A stretch of DNA of 7,214 bases from Caldifarciminota bacterium (GCA_021158725.1 JAGGUB010000098.1:1-7214), one strand, 5' to 3'. Positions 1 through 6,873 are shown, counted from the first letter of the stretch. Notes: generated by a model from the sequence alone, not told the origin. A program made the numbers and translations.

Positions 1-9
1 CCAATATCA

Positions 10-26
10 CATCCCACACTGGGATG
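10..26 (-). terminator. Possible hairpin terminator after the C11 protease gene
   Basis: A perfect 7-bp inverted repeat (CATCCCA / TGGGATG) with a 3-base loop begins two bases after the stop codon of the protease gene, read on the minus strand. Its position suits a transcript end. The bases that follow (TGATATTGG) are not a run of T, so it lacks the second half of a classic intrinsic terminator, and only nine bases remain before the window edge. It may simply be a 3'-end stabilising hairpin. Confidence 0.35.
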
Positions 27-28
27 GT

Positions 29-1648
29 CTATTTATTCAGTGCTTTCGGTACAGTTATCACACCATAAGGTGTATTGAGTACAAGCTTATTCTCCTTCAC
101 ACTGGTTATCTCAAATAGCTCGATATCTGCCCCTGTAATCACATCGCCCGGATTAACAGTGAACATATCATCCCATTGCCCATTATTGTCCTTATCCCAC
201 CAGCCAAATCCATCACCTACGCTTAAGTTACCGTCACCATCGACATCATCCCATGCTTCTACATATATTTCTTTTGGTTCGTCAATCTCCCATGTAATCG
301 TATAGTTACCAGTCTGTGGATCAACCTGTGTTATGGCTGCGATTACTATATACTCGGTATGTGAGGTATCTATGAACGCATAGCACCGATTGCTTAGCGT
401 ATGACCTGGCCATGTCACGGTACCGGAGACCGTAACCCCCGTAACAGGGCCTCCACCTATAGATGCAATAAATTTCGACAGAAAGGCGTGCCAGTTAGTA
501 GCACGGAACCTAAGTCGTACATAGTTGGTTGAGTCAAACAACTCGTGATTAAACGGAAAGTGGATATTTACTCCACCACGGGTTAGCCCGGCCACATTCG
601 TCATCGTAAATGGTACCGCATCGTTGATAGCATCAATGATAGCATCAGCATCTTGACGTATCAACGGTTTTTGCCCGATTGTGGGTTGCTGTTTCACCCT
701 TTTTGCATATTCACGTAGGTCGACAAATGCAGGGTCATCATACTGTGTGTAATGGGTTTCGTTGAATGCATGCAATACCTCCTGCCATTCAGTTGCTGCC
801 TCAATTTCTGTCACAAGGTGGTTACCGAAATCGCCTATCTTCGCTGCAAGTGTATTCATTTTACTCAAATCTATAAGCGCAAAATGTACATCTTTGCCTT
901 TGCGTTCACCTGCGTTGTAGACTGCAGTGACTATCTTTTGACCGAGTTCACTTGCTGACATTTCAGGGTTTGCAACCAGAGCACCTAACCATTCTGCTGA
1001 CCCCAACACACTTTCCATCGGCATCATAAATTGTGACCCACACATGTAATCAGCAACATCCTTTAACTCGTACGCTACCTCCACCATAGCCATGAGACAT
1101 GCGTGAAAGACTATGATATCAAAATGTATGTCAACATCTTCCAACACTTCACGTAGTTCAGGTATTGACATCAAATCGCCAGCACCGTTCTGTTCGTCCT
1201 GACATACACCACGCCAACCAGCTCCATGATCGTCGATCACTAACATGTAGTGGTTAGCGGGGTAATTTTCCTTCACGTAATTGATGAAATCCTTCAATGT
1301 CTGTGGATCCGACATATCCTTGGTACCAAGTGTCTGCAGTACTGGCGAGCTAAGTGAATCCGGTAGCTCATCGGTATACTTTTCGATATAGTAATACTTA
1401 AGTAATCCACCTCTTTTGATAGACGAGACAGCTGCTATTATCTTTACCTTATCGGTGGAACCTACCTCCTCCATCTCCTGTATATCCTCTATGACGTATG
1501 AAGTGTTGTTTTGACTGATATCGAGATTGTTGTTACCATCTGCATAGACTATTATCGTCCATTTAGGTTTAACCTCAGCAGGTGGTGCCTTTTTACACCC
1601 ATATAGAGCCATCAACCCTATAAACATGAACAATACAACTCGCTTCAT
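29..1648 (-). CDS. Clostripain-family (peptidase C11) cysteine protease, lipoprotein
   Basis: This 539-residue protein is predicted to be an exported, lipid-anchored cysteine protease of the C11/clostripain family (clan CD, typically cutting after arginine). The N-terminus is a lipoprotein signal: KR, a hydrophobic stretch, then the lipobox LYGC with Cys18 as the lipidated residue. The peptidase domain starts around residue 30 (WTIIVYADGNNNLD, the family's first strand). The catalytic pair is visible as His141 in DDHGAGW and Cys184 in FHAC. The fold runs to about residue 395 (WHAFLSKFI). A beta-rich domain follows from about 403. It carries an EF-hand-like calcium loop (Asp468, Asp470, Asp472, Asn474, Ser476, Asp479) and a second partial loop (Asp485, Asp487, Asn489, Asp493). 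The ATG start is firm: AAGGAGG lies five bases upstream and gives a proper signal peptide. It is transcribed divergently from the HHH/barrel gene. The natural substrate is not evident; in vivo cleavage specificity is inferred from family only. Confidence 0.9.
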   Translation of the reverse strand: MKRVVLFMFIGLMALYGCKKAPPAEVKPKWTIIVYADGNNNLDISQNNTSYVIEDIQEMEEVGSTDKVKIIAAVSSIKRGGLLKYYYIEKYTDELPDSLSSPVLQTLGTKDMSDPQTLKDFINYVKENYPANHYMLVIDDHGAGWRGVCQDEQNGAGDLMSIPELREVLEDVDIHFDIIVFHACLMAMVEVAYELKDVADYMCGSQFMMPMESVLGSAEWLGALVANPEMSASELGQKIVTAVYNAGERKGKDVHFALIDLSKMNTLAAKIGDFGNHLVTEIEAATEWQEVLHAFNETHYTQYDDPAFVDLREYAKRVKQQPTIGQKPLIRQDADAIIDAINDAVPFTMTNVAGLTRGGVNIHFPFNHELFDSTNYVRLRFRATNWHAFLSKFIASIGGGPVTGVTVSGTVTWPGHTLSNRCYAFIDTSHTEYIVIAAITQVDPQTGNYTITWEIDEPKEIYVEAWDDVDGDGNLSVGDGFGWWDKDNNGQWDDMFTVNPGDVITGADIELFEITSVKENKLVLNTPYGVITVPKALNK

Positions 1649-1653
1649 CTTTC

Positions 1654-1660
1654 CCTCCTT
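1654..1660 (-). promoter_or_regulatory. Strong ribosome binding site of the C11 protease gene
   Basis: On the minus strand the sequence AAGGAGG sits five bases before the ATG at 1648. It is a full-strength Shine-Dalgarno element and fixes the start. It is notable because the HHH/barrel, fusion and rpsO genes in this window lack such a site. Confidence 0.85.
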
Positions 1661-1672
1661 TTGGGCTTTAAA

Positions 1673-1700
1673 AATATATAACCTGCGTAAAATGGGTCAA
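1673..1700 (-). promoter_or_regulatory. Probable sigma-70-type promoter of the C11 protease gene
   Basis: Read on the minus strand, TTGACC (1700-1695) and TATATT (1678-1673) form a -35/-10 pair with a 16-base spacer, one base short of the optimum. Transcription would begin near 1666, leaving a leader of roughly 18 bases that just holds the ribosome binding site. The AT-rich -10 region and the good match to both hexamers make this the best promoter candidate in the window. It is recognised by consensus only. Confidence 0.6.
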
Positions 1701-1705
1701 TAGTA

Positions 1706-1717
1706 TCAACGTGTTGA
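1706..1717. promoter_or_regulatory. 12-base palindrome in the divergent promoter region, possible operator
   Basis: TCAAC-GT-GTTGA is a 5-bp inverted repeat around a 2-base centre. It lies five bases upstream of the -35 hexamer of the leftward promoter. Its right arm overlaps the TTGACT that could be the -35 of the rightward promoter. A regulator bound here could touch both directions. The repeat is short and could arise by chance; no regulator gene is next to it. Confidence 0.3.
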
Positions 1718-1740
1718 CTCACATGTATAGCATGTATCAT
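1714..1740 (+). promoter_or_regulatory. Weak candidate promoter of the HHH/barrel gene
   Basis: TTGACT (1714-1719) and TATCAT (1735-1740) are separated by 15 bases, shorter than the ideal 17. If used, transcription would start about position 1747, almost at the GTG start codon at 1749, implying a leaderless or nearly leaderless mRNA. That fits the absence of a Shine-Dalgarno sequence. The element overlaps a direct repeat CATGTAT (1722-1728 and 1731-1737). Confidence 0.3.
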
Positions 1741-1748
1741 TTTATGGC

Positions 1749-3485
1749 GTGTGGCTATTGATTATATTGCTTACGATACCCGAATATGAGTGGGAATCAG
1801 ACAACAAGTTCACTATATCATCCTATAATTTAGAAGAGCTGTCACGTTTGAAGGATAATCCAATAGATTTAAACACAGCTACATTTGCAGAGATAGTGCG
1901 GTTACCGTGGATATCGGCTGTGCTGGCTGAGAAGATAATCATCGAACGTTCGCAACACCCATTCCGTGATACATGCGATTTCATCCAACGTCTACACATA
2001 AGCAAAACATTATGGGAGAAAATTGCACCCTACGTCATGGTTGGATACACTCGAAAACACCCAACATTGCCTACCAAGCTGAGATTAAGTCAACGCCTAC
2101 GTACCATAAGGGGGTATCAGCGTACGGGATGCTTGGGCTCACCTTACGAAGCACGTACATTTCTACAGATACGATACCCTGAACGGTTTGCATTCCATTT
2201 GCTGATACAGAAGGATCTATACGAGCTACACTATGACGATTTCGTTTCATGGGGTATCGATATGCGGTTACCACAAGTTGACCGGCTGTTCATAGGTAAC
2301 TATGCTCTGGAGTTTGGTGAGTCACTAATATTTGGCCCCCCATACAGGAGGATAAAATTTTACGCATTAAAAGGTGCGTCTCGCCTTATAATACCATACA
2401 GGATGGACGGTAACGAGAATCGTACACTGCAAGGTATCGCCATGAAGTACGAGCTGGCAGGCATATCGTGGATAGGGTTCGCTTCATACACCATGCGTGA
2501 TGCGAGGATCTACCATGATACCGTCAACCGCATAATTTATGAGAACTTATATCATGATACGTATTCTAACATAACCGCAAAGAATAGGGTGGCCGAACTC
2601 CTGTATGGGTTATACATAGGTAAAAATTGGTTTGGCTTTACATTAAGTACACTCAACTACTGGGGTGACTATGAGTTTGCGATACCTACCCGTTGTAAGA
2701 TGATGAGCTTAATGTGGGATCTTACCATACGTGGAGGAGTAGCTTTCTACGGTGAGATAGGACGCACTATATGGGATAGCCACGGTGATGCACAGGTGAT
2801 AGGTATAACCTATAGGCGTGGTGAGTGTAGGCTAACTTTACTCTGGCGTAACTATGAAGATGGGTTCTATGCACCATTTGGTAACCCGCTACGTGGAACC
2901 CACAGCAGTGGTGAGCGTGGCCTTATACTTGCATATACACATGCTGTACGAGGTTGTAAGTTCAATTTCTATATAGACAGATACTTAATCTCGCACACCC
3001 AACCCTATGTTGATTACAGGATGACGATATTGTATAATTTCTGGCATAACTATGCGGTTTATGTATCGTATCGTGAGAAAAAGGCTACCAATGATCTACA
3101 ATATTATAGGTCGGAACTACGCTATGACATCCGCTACAGGGAGAATACGTTCGAGTTACGTACACGTGTTGTAAGGGTTTGGTCATCATCTGGTGCTGGC
3201 TGCCTGTTCTACATAGAGATGGGCAAGAAATTATCTGGTTATTCGATTTCCCTACGTTATACGGTGTTTGGTGCCAATGAATCAAGTGTAGCTTATGTAT
3301 ATCAATTCGAGAATGTTGCCGGCATCATAAGGAATATACCACTATATGGTGATGGTGAACGCATGCTGTTGAAGTTGACCTTACCCGTACGCAGTAGCAC
3401 CATACATCTATTCTATGTGCTCTACGTAAGGGGTGAACAATTCCATAAGCATGAACTCGGTATAAGATGGGACGTACGGATATAA
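1749..3485 (+). CDS. HHH (ComEA-like) domain protein with predicted outer-membrane beta-barrel
   Basis: This 578-residue protein begins with a short hydrophobic segment (WLLIILLTI, residues 2-10), probably a minimal export signal. Residues about 37-100 form a ComEA-type helix-hairpin-helix region: NPIDLNTATFAEIVRLPWISAVLAEKI has the typical 'D-LN-A---E---LP-I----A--I' pattern, followed by PFRDTCDFIQRL. HHH domains usually bind DNA backbones without sequence preference. The rest (about 105-578) is rich in alternating aromatic and polar residues typical of beta-strands. Stretches such as GYQRTGCLGSPYEARTFLQI and LFIGNYALEFGESLIFGPP resemble uncharacterised HHH-barrel proteins of Bacteroidetes-like bacteria. 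The C-terminus (GIRWDVRI) is strand-like. An in-frame stop at 1728-1730 and no ATG leave GTG 1749 as the best start; no Shine-Dalgarno is visible. The downstream fusion gene overlaps its end by 19 bases, suggesting one operon. Function is unknown; a role in DNA handling at the envelope is inference. Confidence 0.8.
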   Translation: MWLLIILLTIPEYEWESDNKFTISSYNLEELSRLKDNPIDLNTATFAEIVRLPWISAVLAEKIIIERSQHPFRDTCDFIQRLHISKTLWEKIAPYVMVGYTRKHPTLPTKLRLSQRLRTIRGYQRTGCLGSPYEARTFLQIRYPERFAFHLLIQKDLYELHYDDFVSWGIDMRLPQVDRLFIGNYALEFGESLIFGPPYRRIKFYALKGASRLIIPYRMDGNENRTLQGIAMKYELAGISWIGFASYTMRDARIYHDTVNRIIYENLYHDTYSNITAKNRVAELLYGLYIGKNWFGFTLSTLNYWGDYEFAIPTRCKMMSLMWDLTIRGGVAFYGEIGRTIWDSHGDAQVIGITYRRGECRLTLLWRNYEDGFYAPFGNPLRGTHSSGERGLILAYTHAVRGCKFNFYIDRYLISHTQPYVDYRMTILYNFWHNYAVYVSYREKKATNDLQYYRSELRYDIRYRENTFELRTRVVRVWSSSGAGCLFYIEMGKKLSGYSISLRYTVFGANESSVAYVYQFENVAGIIRNIPLYGDGERMLLKLTLPVRSSTIHLFYVLYVRGEQFHKHELGIRWDVRI

Positions 3486-4510
3486 TTAAGTATGCAGTTG
3501 ATGCACTTCAAGCGGGTGAGGTTATAGCTTTCCCTACAGATACTGTTTATGGGTTGGGTGCCAATGCTTACAATGATTATGCAATCGACAAGATCTATCG
3601 TATCAAACGTAGAAGCAGAGACAAACCGCTGATACTTTTTATCAAAAACAAGGCTGAATTACCTCAATATGTGGCTGAACTTACGGAGGCAACGTTATCA
3701 TTGGTGGAGAAGTACTGGCCAGGTCCACTTACGTTGATCTTCAAGGCGAAGCCATCCACCCCATGTCAAACCGCTACCCACACCATCGGTATACGTATAC
3801 CAAATCATCAGCTTGTACTTACATTGTTGGAGCAGTTGGATTTCCCTTTAGCCACCACAAGCGCTAACATAGAAGGTGAACCACCTCTTGGTGAACCCAA
3901 GCAGATCAGGTCACAACTTGGTATAAGGGTGGTCTTAGGTGATGAGAAGATAACCATGGGGGTACCTTCAACCATACTTGATGTTACAACGGTACCTCCC
4001 ACCTTGTTACGTACTGGTAAACTCAAACCCGGCATACTCTGGCAGAATCTTAAACATCTAAAGATATGCGATAAACTGCATTTATTATTCGTCTGCACAG
4101 GTAACCGCACGAGAAGTGTCATCGCTGAATGGCTTGCAAGGACCATATTTCCCGACCTTGTAGAGGTACGTTCAGCCGGTATATTACCGGGGGGTGCACC
4201 ACCCGACCCTAAAGCTGTCATGGTCATGCGTGAAAAAGGTATCGATATATCAAGCCATCGCTCGTCACCTGTAGATGTTGACTTACTGAAGTGGGCAGAC
4301 TTCATCTTTGTCATGGAGTACCGGCATGTGGAGTTTATCACACATTTATATCCGGATGCATCATCGTATGTTTTTTACCTTGATACACTTTCGAAGGAGG
4401 TGGGTGAGATACCCGACCCTATTGGTTCACCGATAGAAAATTATCAATTTGTCAGAGATATCATCGAAATGAGGTTGATCGAACTGAGTCGATATTTACT
4501 TTTTGAGTAA
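3467..4510 (+). CDS. Fusion: threonylcarbamoyl-AMP synthase (TsaC/YrdC) + low-molecular-weight phosphatase
   Basis: A 347-residue two-domain protein. Residues 1 to about 190 are a TsaC/YrdC domain, which makes threonylcarbamoyl-AMP from threonine, bicarbonate and ATP for the universal tRNA modification t6A. It shows AFPTDTVYGLGANA (21-34), the K47-x-R49 region before DKPL, S132-x-N134, PSTI (167-170) and LLRTG near 184. The extra C-terminal domain of Sua5-type enzymes is absent. Residues about 204-347 are a low-molecular-weight protein phosphatase domain. It has the P-loop C210-TGNRT-R216-S, with nucleophile Cys210, and the general-acid loop D317-P318 in EIPDPIGSP. The linker is short. In Bacillus subtilis the separate genes ywlC (TsaC type) and ywlE (protein-arginine phosphatase) lie close together, so the fusion fits a known association. 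ATG 3467 gives the normal TsaC N-terminus and overlaps the HHH/barrel gene by 19 bases, without a clear Shine-Dalgarno. Its 3' end overlaps pnp by 15 bases, tail to tail. Phosphatase substrate uncertain. Confidence 0.92.
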   Translation: MGRTDIIKYAVDALQAGEVIAFPTDTVYGLGANAYNDYAIDKIYRIKRRSRDKPLILFIKNKAELPQYVAELTEATLSLVEKYWPGPLTLIFKAKPSTPCQTATHTIGIRIPNHQLVLTLLEQLDFPLATTSANIEGEPPLGEPKQIRSQLGIRVVLGDEKITMGVPSTILDVTTVPPTLLRTGKLKPGILWQNLKHLKICDKLHLLFVCTGNRTRSVIAEWLARTIFPDLVEVRSAGILPGGAPPDPKAVMVMREKGIDISSHRSSPVDVDLLKWADFIFVMEYRHVEFITHLYPDASSYVFYLDTLSKEVGEIPDPIGSPIENYQFVRDIIEMRLIELSRYLLFE

Positions 4511-6541
4511 CGCTTTCCTGGATAATAGAGGACGACCTTCGTCATCAAACCCTATCACTTTGACAGCTACTTCGTCACCTATTTTTACAACCTCCTCAAC
4601 CCTTTTGACCCGCTTATGATCGAGCTGCGATATATGTATCATACCATCAACACCTGGCGCTATCTCTACTATTGCACCAAATGGCAGTATACGTTTTACC
4701 CTACCAATGTAGATTCTACCCTCACATGGCCCGTTCACAATAAGTGATACCATCTGGTATGCCTTCTCGGTAGCTTCTTTATCTTTTGAGTGGAACACGA
4801 TACGCGAATCCTTAACCTCAATCTCTGCACCCGATCGCTCTATGATCTCACGTATTATTGTACCACCTGGACCTATGATTTGGCCAATTTTCTCCTTGGG
4901 TACTTCCATCACCTTTATCTTAGGTGCGTATGGTGATATTTCACTACGTGGGCCAGGTAACACCTTTTCCATCAACCCAATAATGTAATGGCGGACGGAT
5001 TTGGCACCCTCAAGCGCATCTTTCAGGATATCCTTGCTTATACCTGGTACCTTGATATCAAGCTGTATGGCTGTGATACCATCACGTGTACCGGCAACCT
5101 TAAAGTCCATATCACCAGCATGATCTTCCTCACCAAGTATATCCGTAAGTATGACATCATCGACTAACCCCATTGCAATGCCAGCAACATGTGTCTTCGT
5201 AGGTACACCTGCGTCCATCAATGATAACGAACCTGCACATACTGTGGCCATGGATGATGAGCCGTTCGACGACAATATATCGGAGACCACCCTTATAGTG
5301 TAGGGGAAAGCTTCGCTCGCTGGTAGGATGGGTTCCAGTGCTTTCTCAGCCAACCGTCCATGTCCTATCTCACGTCTGCGAGGTGCCTTCAAGGGTGCAG
5401 CTTCACCGGTGCTGAATGGTGGAAAGTTATAGTGTAACATGAAAGTCTTCCAACTTTCGCCAGTCAGCTCTTCTACATGCTGTTCATCGGCAGCTGTACC
5501 AAGTGTGGTCACTGCAAGGCTCTGTGTTTCACCACGTGTGAAGAGTGCCGACCCATGTACACGTGGGAGTACACTTACCTCACATGATATAGGACGTACA
5601 TCGGTGGGCTTCCTACCGTCCAATCTACGGTGCTCTTTTAGTATCAATTCGCGAATGTAAGTATTCTTTATCTCCTCGACGATTGTCATCACGTAGGGGT
5701 TATCGGGGTACTCCTCCTGTATATTGAGCCAGATTTTCTCTAACAGGTTATGTCTGTCTTTTTTACGAGTATGGTTGAGCGCATTGATGATCGCATCTTT
5801 ATACTTACGTTCGATGTCAGCCTTTACAGTGGGGTCGATTTCCATCCGCCTGTATTCGAACGGCGTTACCTCTATGGAATTGAGCAATTCCTCCTGTAGT
5901 TCGATAGCCTTTATTATCTCGGTATGAGCAATTTCGAGCGCCTCCAACACCGTGGGCTCATCCACTTCATATGCGCTCGCCTCTATCATTGTTATACCTT
6001 GTTTGGTACCTGCTACTACCATATCGAGTGTGCTGGTTTCAAGTTCGGTAACCGTGGGGTTGACCACCAGTTCACGGCCTATTTGACCGATCCTCACTGC
6101 ACCTATAGGGCCATTAAACGGCAACCCCGCTGCAAGTAACGCAAACGATGCACCTATTATCGCTGGTACATCGGGATGATTCTCCTGATCTGCCGAAAAC
6201 ACTATTGCAGTCACCTGTACATTATGTAAGAAATCTTTTGCAAACAATGGCCGTATTGGCCTATCTATCAGGCGTGCGGTGACAATTTCAGTTTCGTGTG
6301 GCTTACCCTCACGCTTGTAATATCCACCAGGTATTCTACCTGCAGCACCTGCTTTCTCTTGATAATCAACCGTAAGTGGTAAGAACGGTGTATCAGGGGC
6401 TATGGATTGGCTCACACATACCGTGACGAGTACGCTTGTATCACCATATTTGACGAGTGCAGCTCCGTCGCTCTGAAATGCGATATCACCTGTAGAGATG
6501 GAGAATTTCCTACCCGCTATTTCACACTGAACTTGAGGCAT
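4496..6541 (-). CDS. pnp: Polyribonucleotide nucleotidyltransferase (PNPase)
   Basis: PNPase degrades RNA from the 3' end with phosphate, releasing nucleoside diphosphates, and works in mRNA turnover, often with RNase E or Y in a degradosome. The 681-residue product (counted from ATG 6541) has the complete architecture: first RNase PH domain (about 8-140), helical linker domain (about 205-300), catalytic second RNase PH domain (about 312-530), KH domain (about 540-605, with GPGG at 557-560) and S1 domain (about 606-675). Active-site residues are present: the serine triplet 428-430 in NGSSSMA, and Asp473, Asp479 and Lys481 in DHAGDMDFKVAGT, equivalent to E. coli D486, D492 and K494. The RNA-binding FFRR loop reads YYKR (74-77). 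The ATG overlaps the rpsO stop as TGATG, a translational-coupling arrangement. A GTG one codon upstream (6544) is the alternative start. No intrinsic terminator is seen after the stop, which lies inside the convergent fusion gene. Confidence 0.97.
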   Translation of the reverse strand: MPQVQCEIAGRKFSISTGDIAFQSDGAALVKYGDTSVLVTVCVSQSIAPDTPFLPLTVDYQEKAGAAGRIPGGYYKREGKPHETEIVTARLIDRPIRPLFAKDFLHNVQVTAIVFSADQENHPDVPAIIGASFALLAAGLPFNGPIGAVRIGQIGRELVVNPTVTELETSTLDMVVAGTKQGITMIEASAYEVDEPTVLEALEIAHTEIIKAIELQEELLNSIEVTPFEYRRMEIDPTVKADIERKYKDAIINALNHTRKKDRHNLLEKIWLNIQEEYPDNPYVMTIVEEIKNTYIRELILKEHRRLDGRKPTDVRPISCEVSVLPRVHGSALFTRGETQSLAVTTLGTAADEQHVEELTGESWKTFMLHYNFPPFSTGEAAPLKAPRRREIGHGRLAEKALEPILPASEAFPYTIRVVSDILSSNGSSSMATVCAGSLSLMDAGVPTKTHVAGIAMGLVDDVILTDILGEEDHAGDMDFKVAGTRDGITAIQLDIKVPGISKDILKDALEGAKSVRHYIIGLMEKVLPGPRSEISPYAPKIKVMEVPKEKIGQIIGPGGTIIREIIERSGAEIEVKDSRIVFHSKDKEATEKAYQMVSLIVNGPCEGRIYIGRVKRILPFGAIVEIAPGVDGMIHISQLDHKRVKRVEEVVKIGDEVAVKVIGFDDEGRPLLSRKALLKK

Positions 6542-6798
6542 CACTTTCTGAGACCTAACTTCTGGATCACCTCCCTATAGCGGACGGGATCGTTCTCCCT
6601 AAGATAACGTAGGAGCTTCTTACGCTTTGATACTAATTTGATGAGCCCATACCGTGAATGTAGGTCTTTACGATGGCGTTTCATATGTTCGGTAAGATTG
6701 CGTATCCTTTCCGTTAATATACCTATTTGTACCTCAACCGATCCGGTATCGTTAGGATGCTGTTGTAACTCTTTTATGATTTCGTGTTTCGGTTTCAT
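6541..6798 (-). CDS. rpsO: 30S ribosomal protein S15
   Basis: S15 binds the central domain of 16S rRNA early in assembly of the 30S subunit and takes part in a bridge to the 50S subunit. The 85-residue product, slightly shorter than the usual 88-89 because of a trimmed N-terminus, contains the family signature without gaps: DTGSVEVQIGILTERI (17-32), HRKDLHSRYGLIKLVSKRKKL (42-62), and the C-terminal LGLRK. The rRNA-contacting residues Asp17-Thr18-Gly19-Ser20 and His42, Asp45 and Ser48 are in place. ATG 6798 is the only possible start: an in-frame TGA abuts it directly upstream and the next methionine is residue 39. No Shine-Dalgarno sequence precedes it. The TGA stop overlaps the pnp start, so the pair is almost certainly one transcript, the conserved bacterial rpsO-pnp order. 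Confidence 0.97.
   Translation of the reverse strand: MKPKHEIIKELQQHPNDTGSVEVQIGILTERIRNLTEHMKRHRKDLHSRYGLIKLVSKRKKLLRYLRENDPVRYREVIQKLGLRK
6562..6574 (-). promoter_or_regulatory. Extended anti-SD complement inside rpsO, upstream of pnp
   Basis: On the minus strand GGAGGTGATCCAG is complementary over 13 bases to the common bacterial 16S rRNA 3' end (CTGGATCACCTCC). It encodes the S15 residues E-V-I-Q and neighbours. Its 3' edge is 20 bases, and its GGAGG core 28 bases, before the pnp ATG. That is too far for ordinary start selection, but it could act as a ribosome standby or pause site that helps pnp initiation. The match assumes this organism has the usual 16S tail, and part of it is forced by the S15 protein sequence. 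Confidence 0.3.
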
Positions 6799-6805
6799 TC
6801 AATTA

Positions 6806-6832
6806 AAAATAAATTGTAAATCAAAAAGTCAA
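6806..6832 (-). promoter_or_regulatory. Candidate promoter of rpsO-pnp
   Basis: In the 75-base gap before rpsO, read on the minus strand, TTGACT (6832-6827) and TATTTT (6811-6806) are 15 bases apart in an AT-rich tract. Transcription would begin within a few bases of the rpsO ATG, giving a leaderless or very short leader, in keeping with the missing Shine-Dalgarno. The spacing is short of ideal and AT-rich DNA offers other hexamers, so this is tentative; read-through from the upstream ferredoxin gene is the alternative. Confidence 0.35.
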
Positions 6833-6873
6833 CATTTTCGTGTAGATGGTGCATCACCTCTTATTATCGGTGT

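Noticed and set aside
1744..1761. ATG at 1744 as a start near the HHH/barrel gene
   Set aside because: It is in a different frame and meets a stop after five codons. The GTG at 1749 opens the long frame.
3808..4341. A 177-codon open frame on the minus strand, antisense to the TsaC-phosphatase gene
   Set aside because: The opposite strand encodes two recognisable conserved domains throughout, while this frame has no familiar motif, signal or ribosome binding site. It is a by-product of the codon use of the real gene.
6562..6574. Plus-strand CTGGATCACCTCC looks like the 3' end of a 16S rRNA gene
   Set aside because: The flanking sequence is S15 coding sequence on the other strand and shows no rRNA helix 45 or other rRNA sequence. 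It is not an rRNA remnant.
6844..6873. Possible terminator between the ferredoxin gene and rpsO (GGTG-ATG-CACC on the minus strand)
   Set aside because: The stem is only four base pairs and no T-run follows, so it does not support a terminator call.
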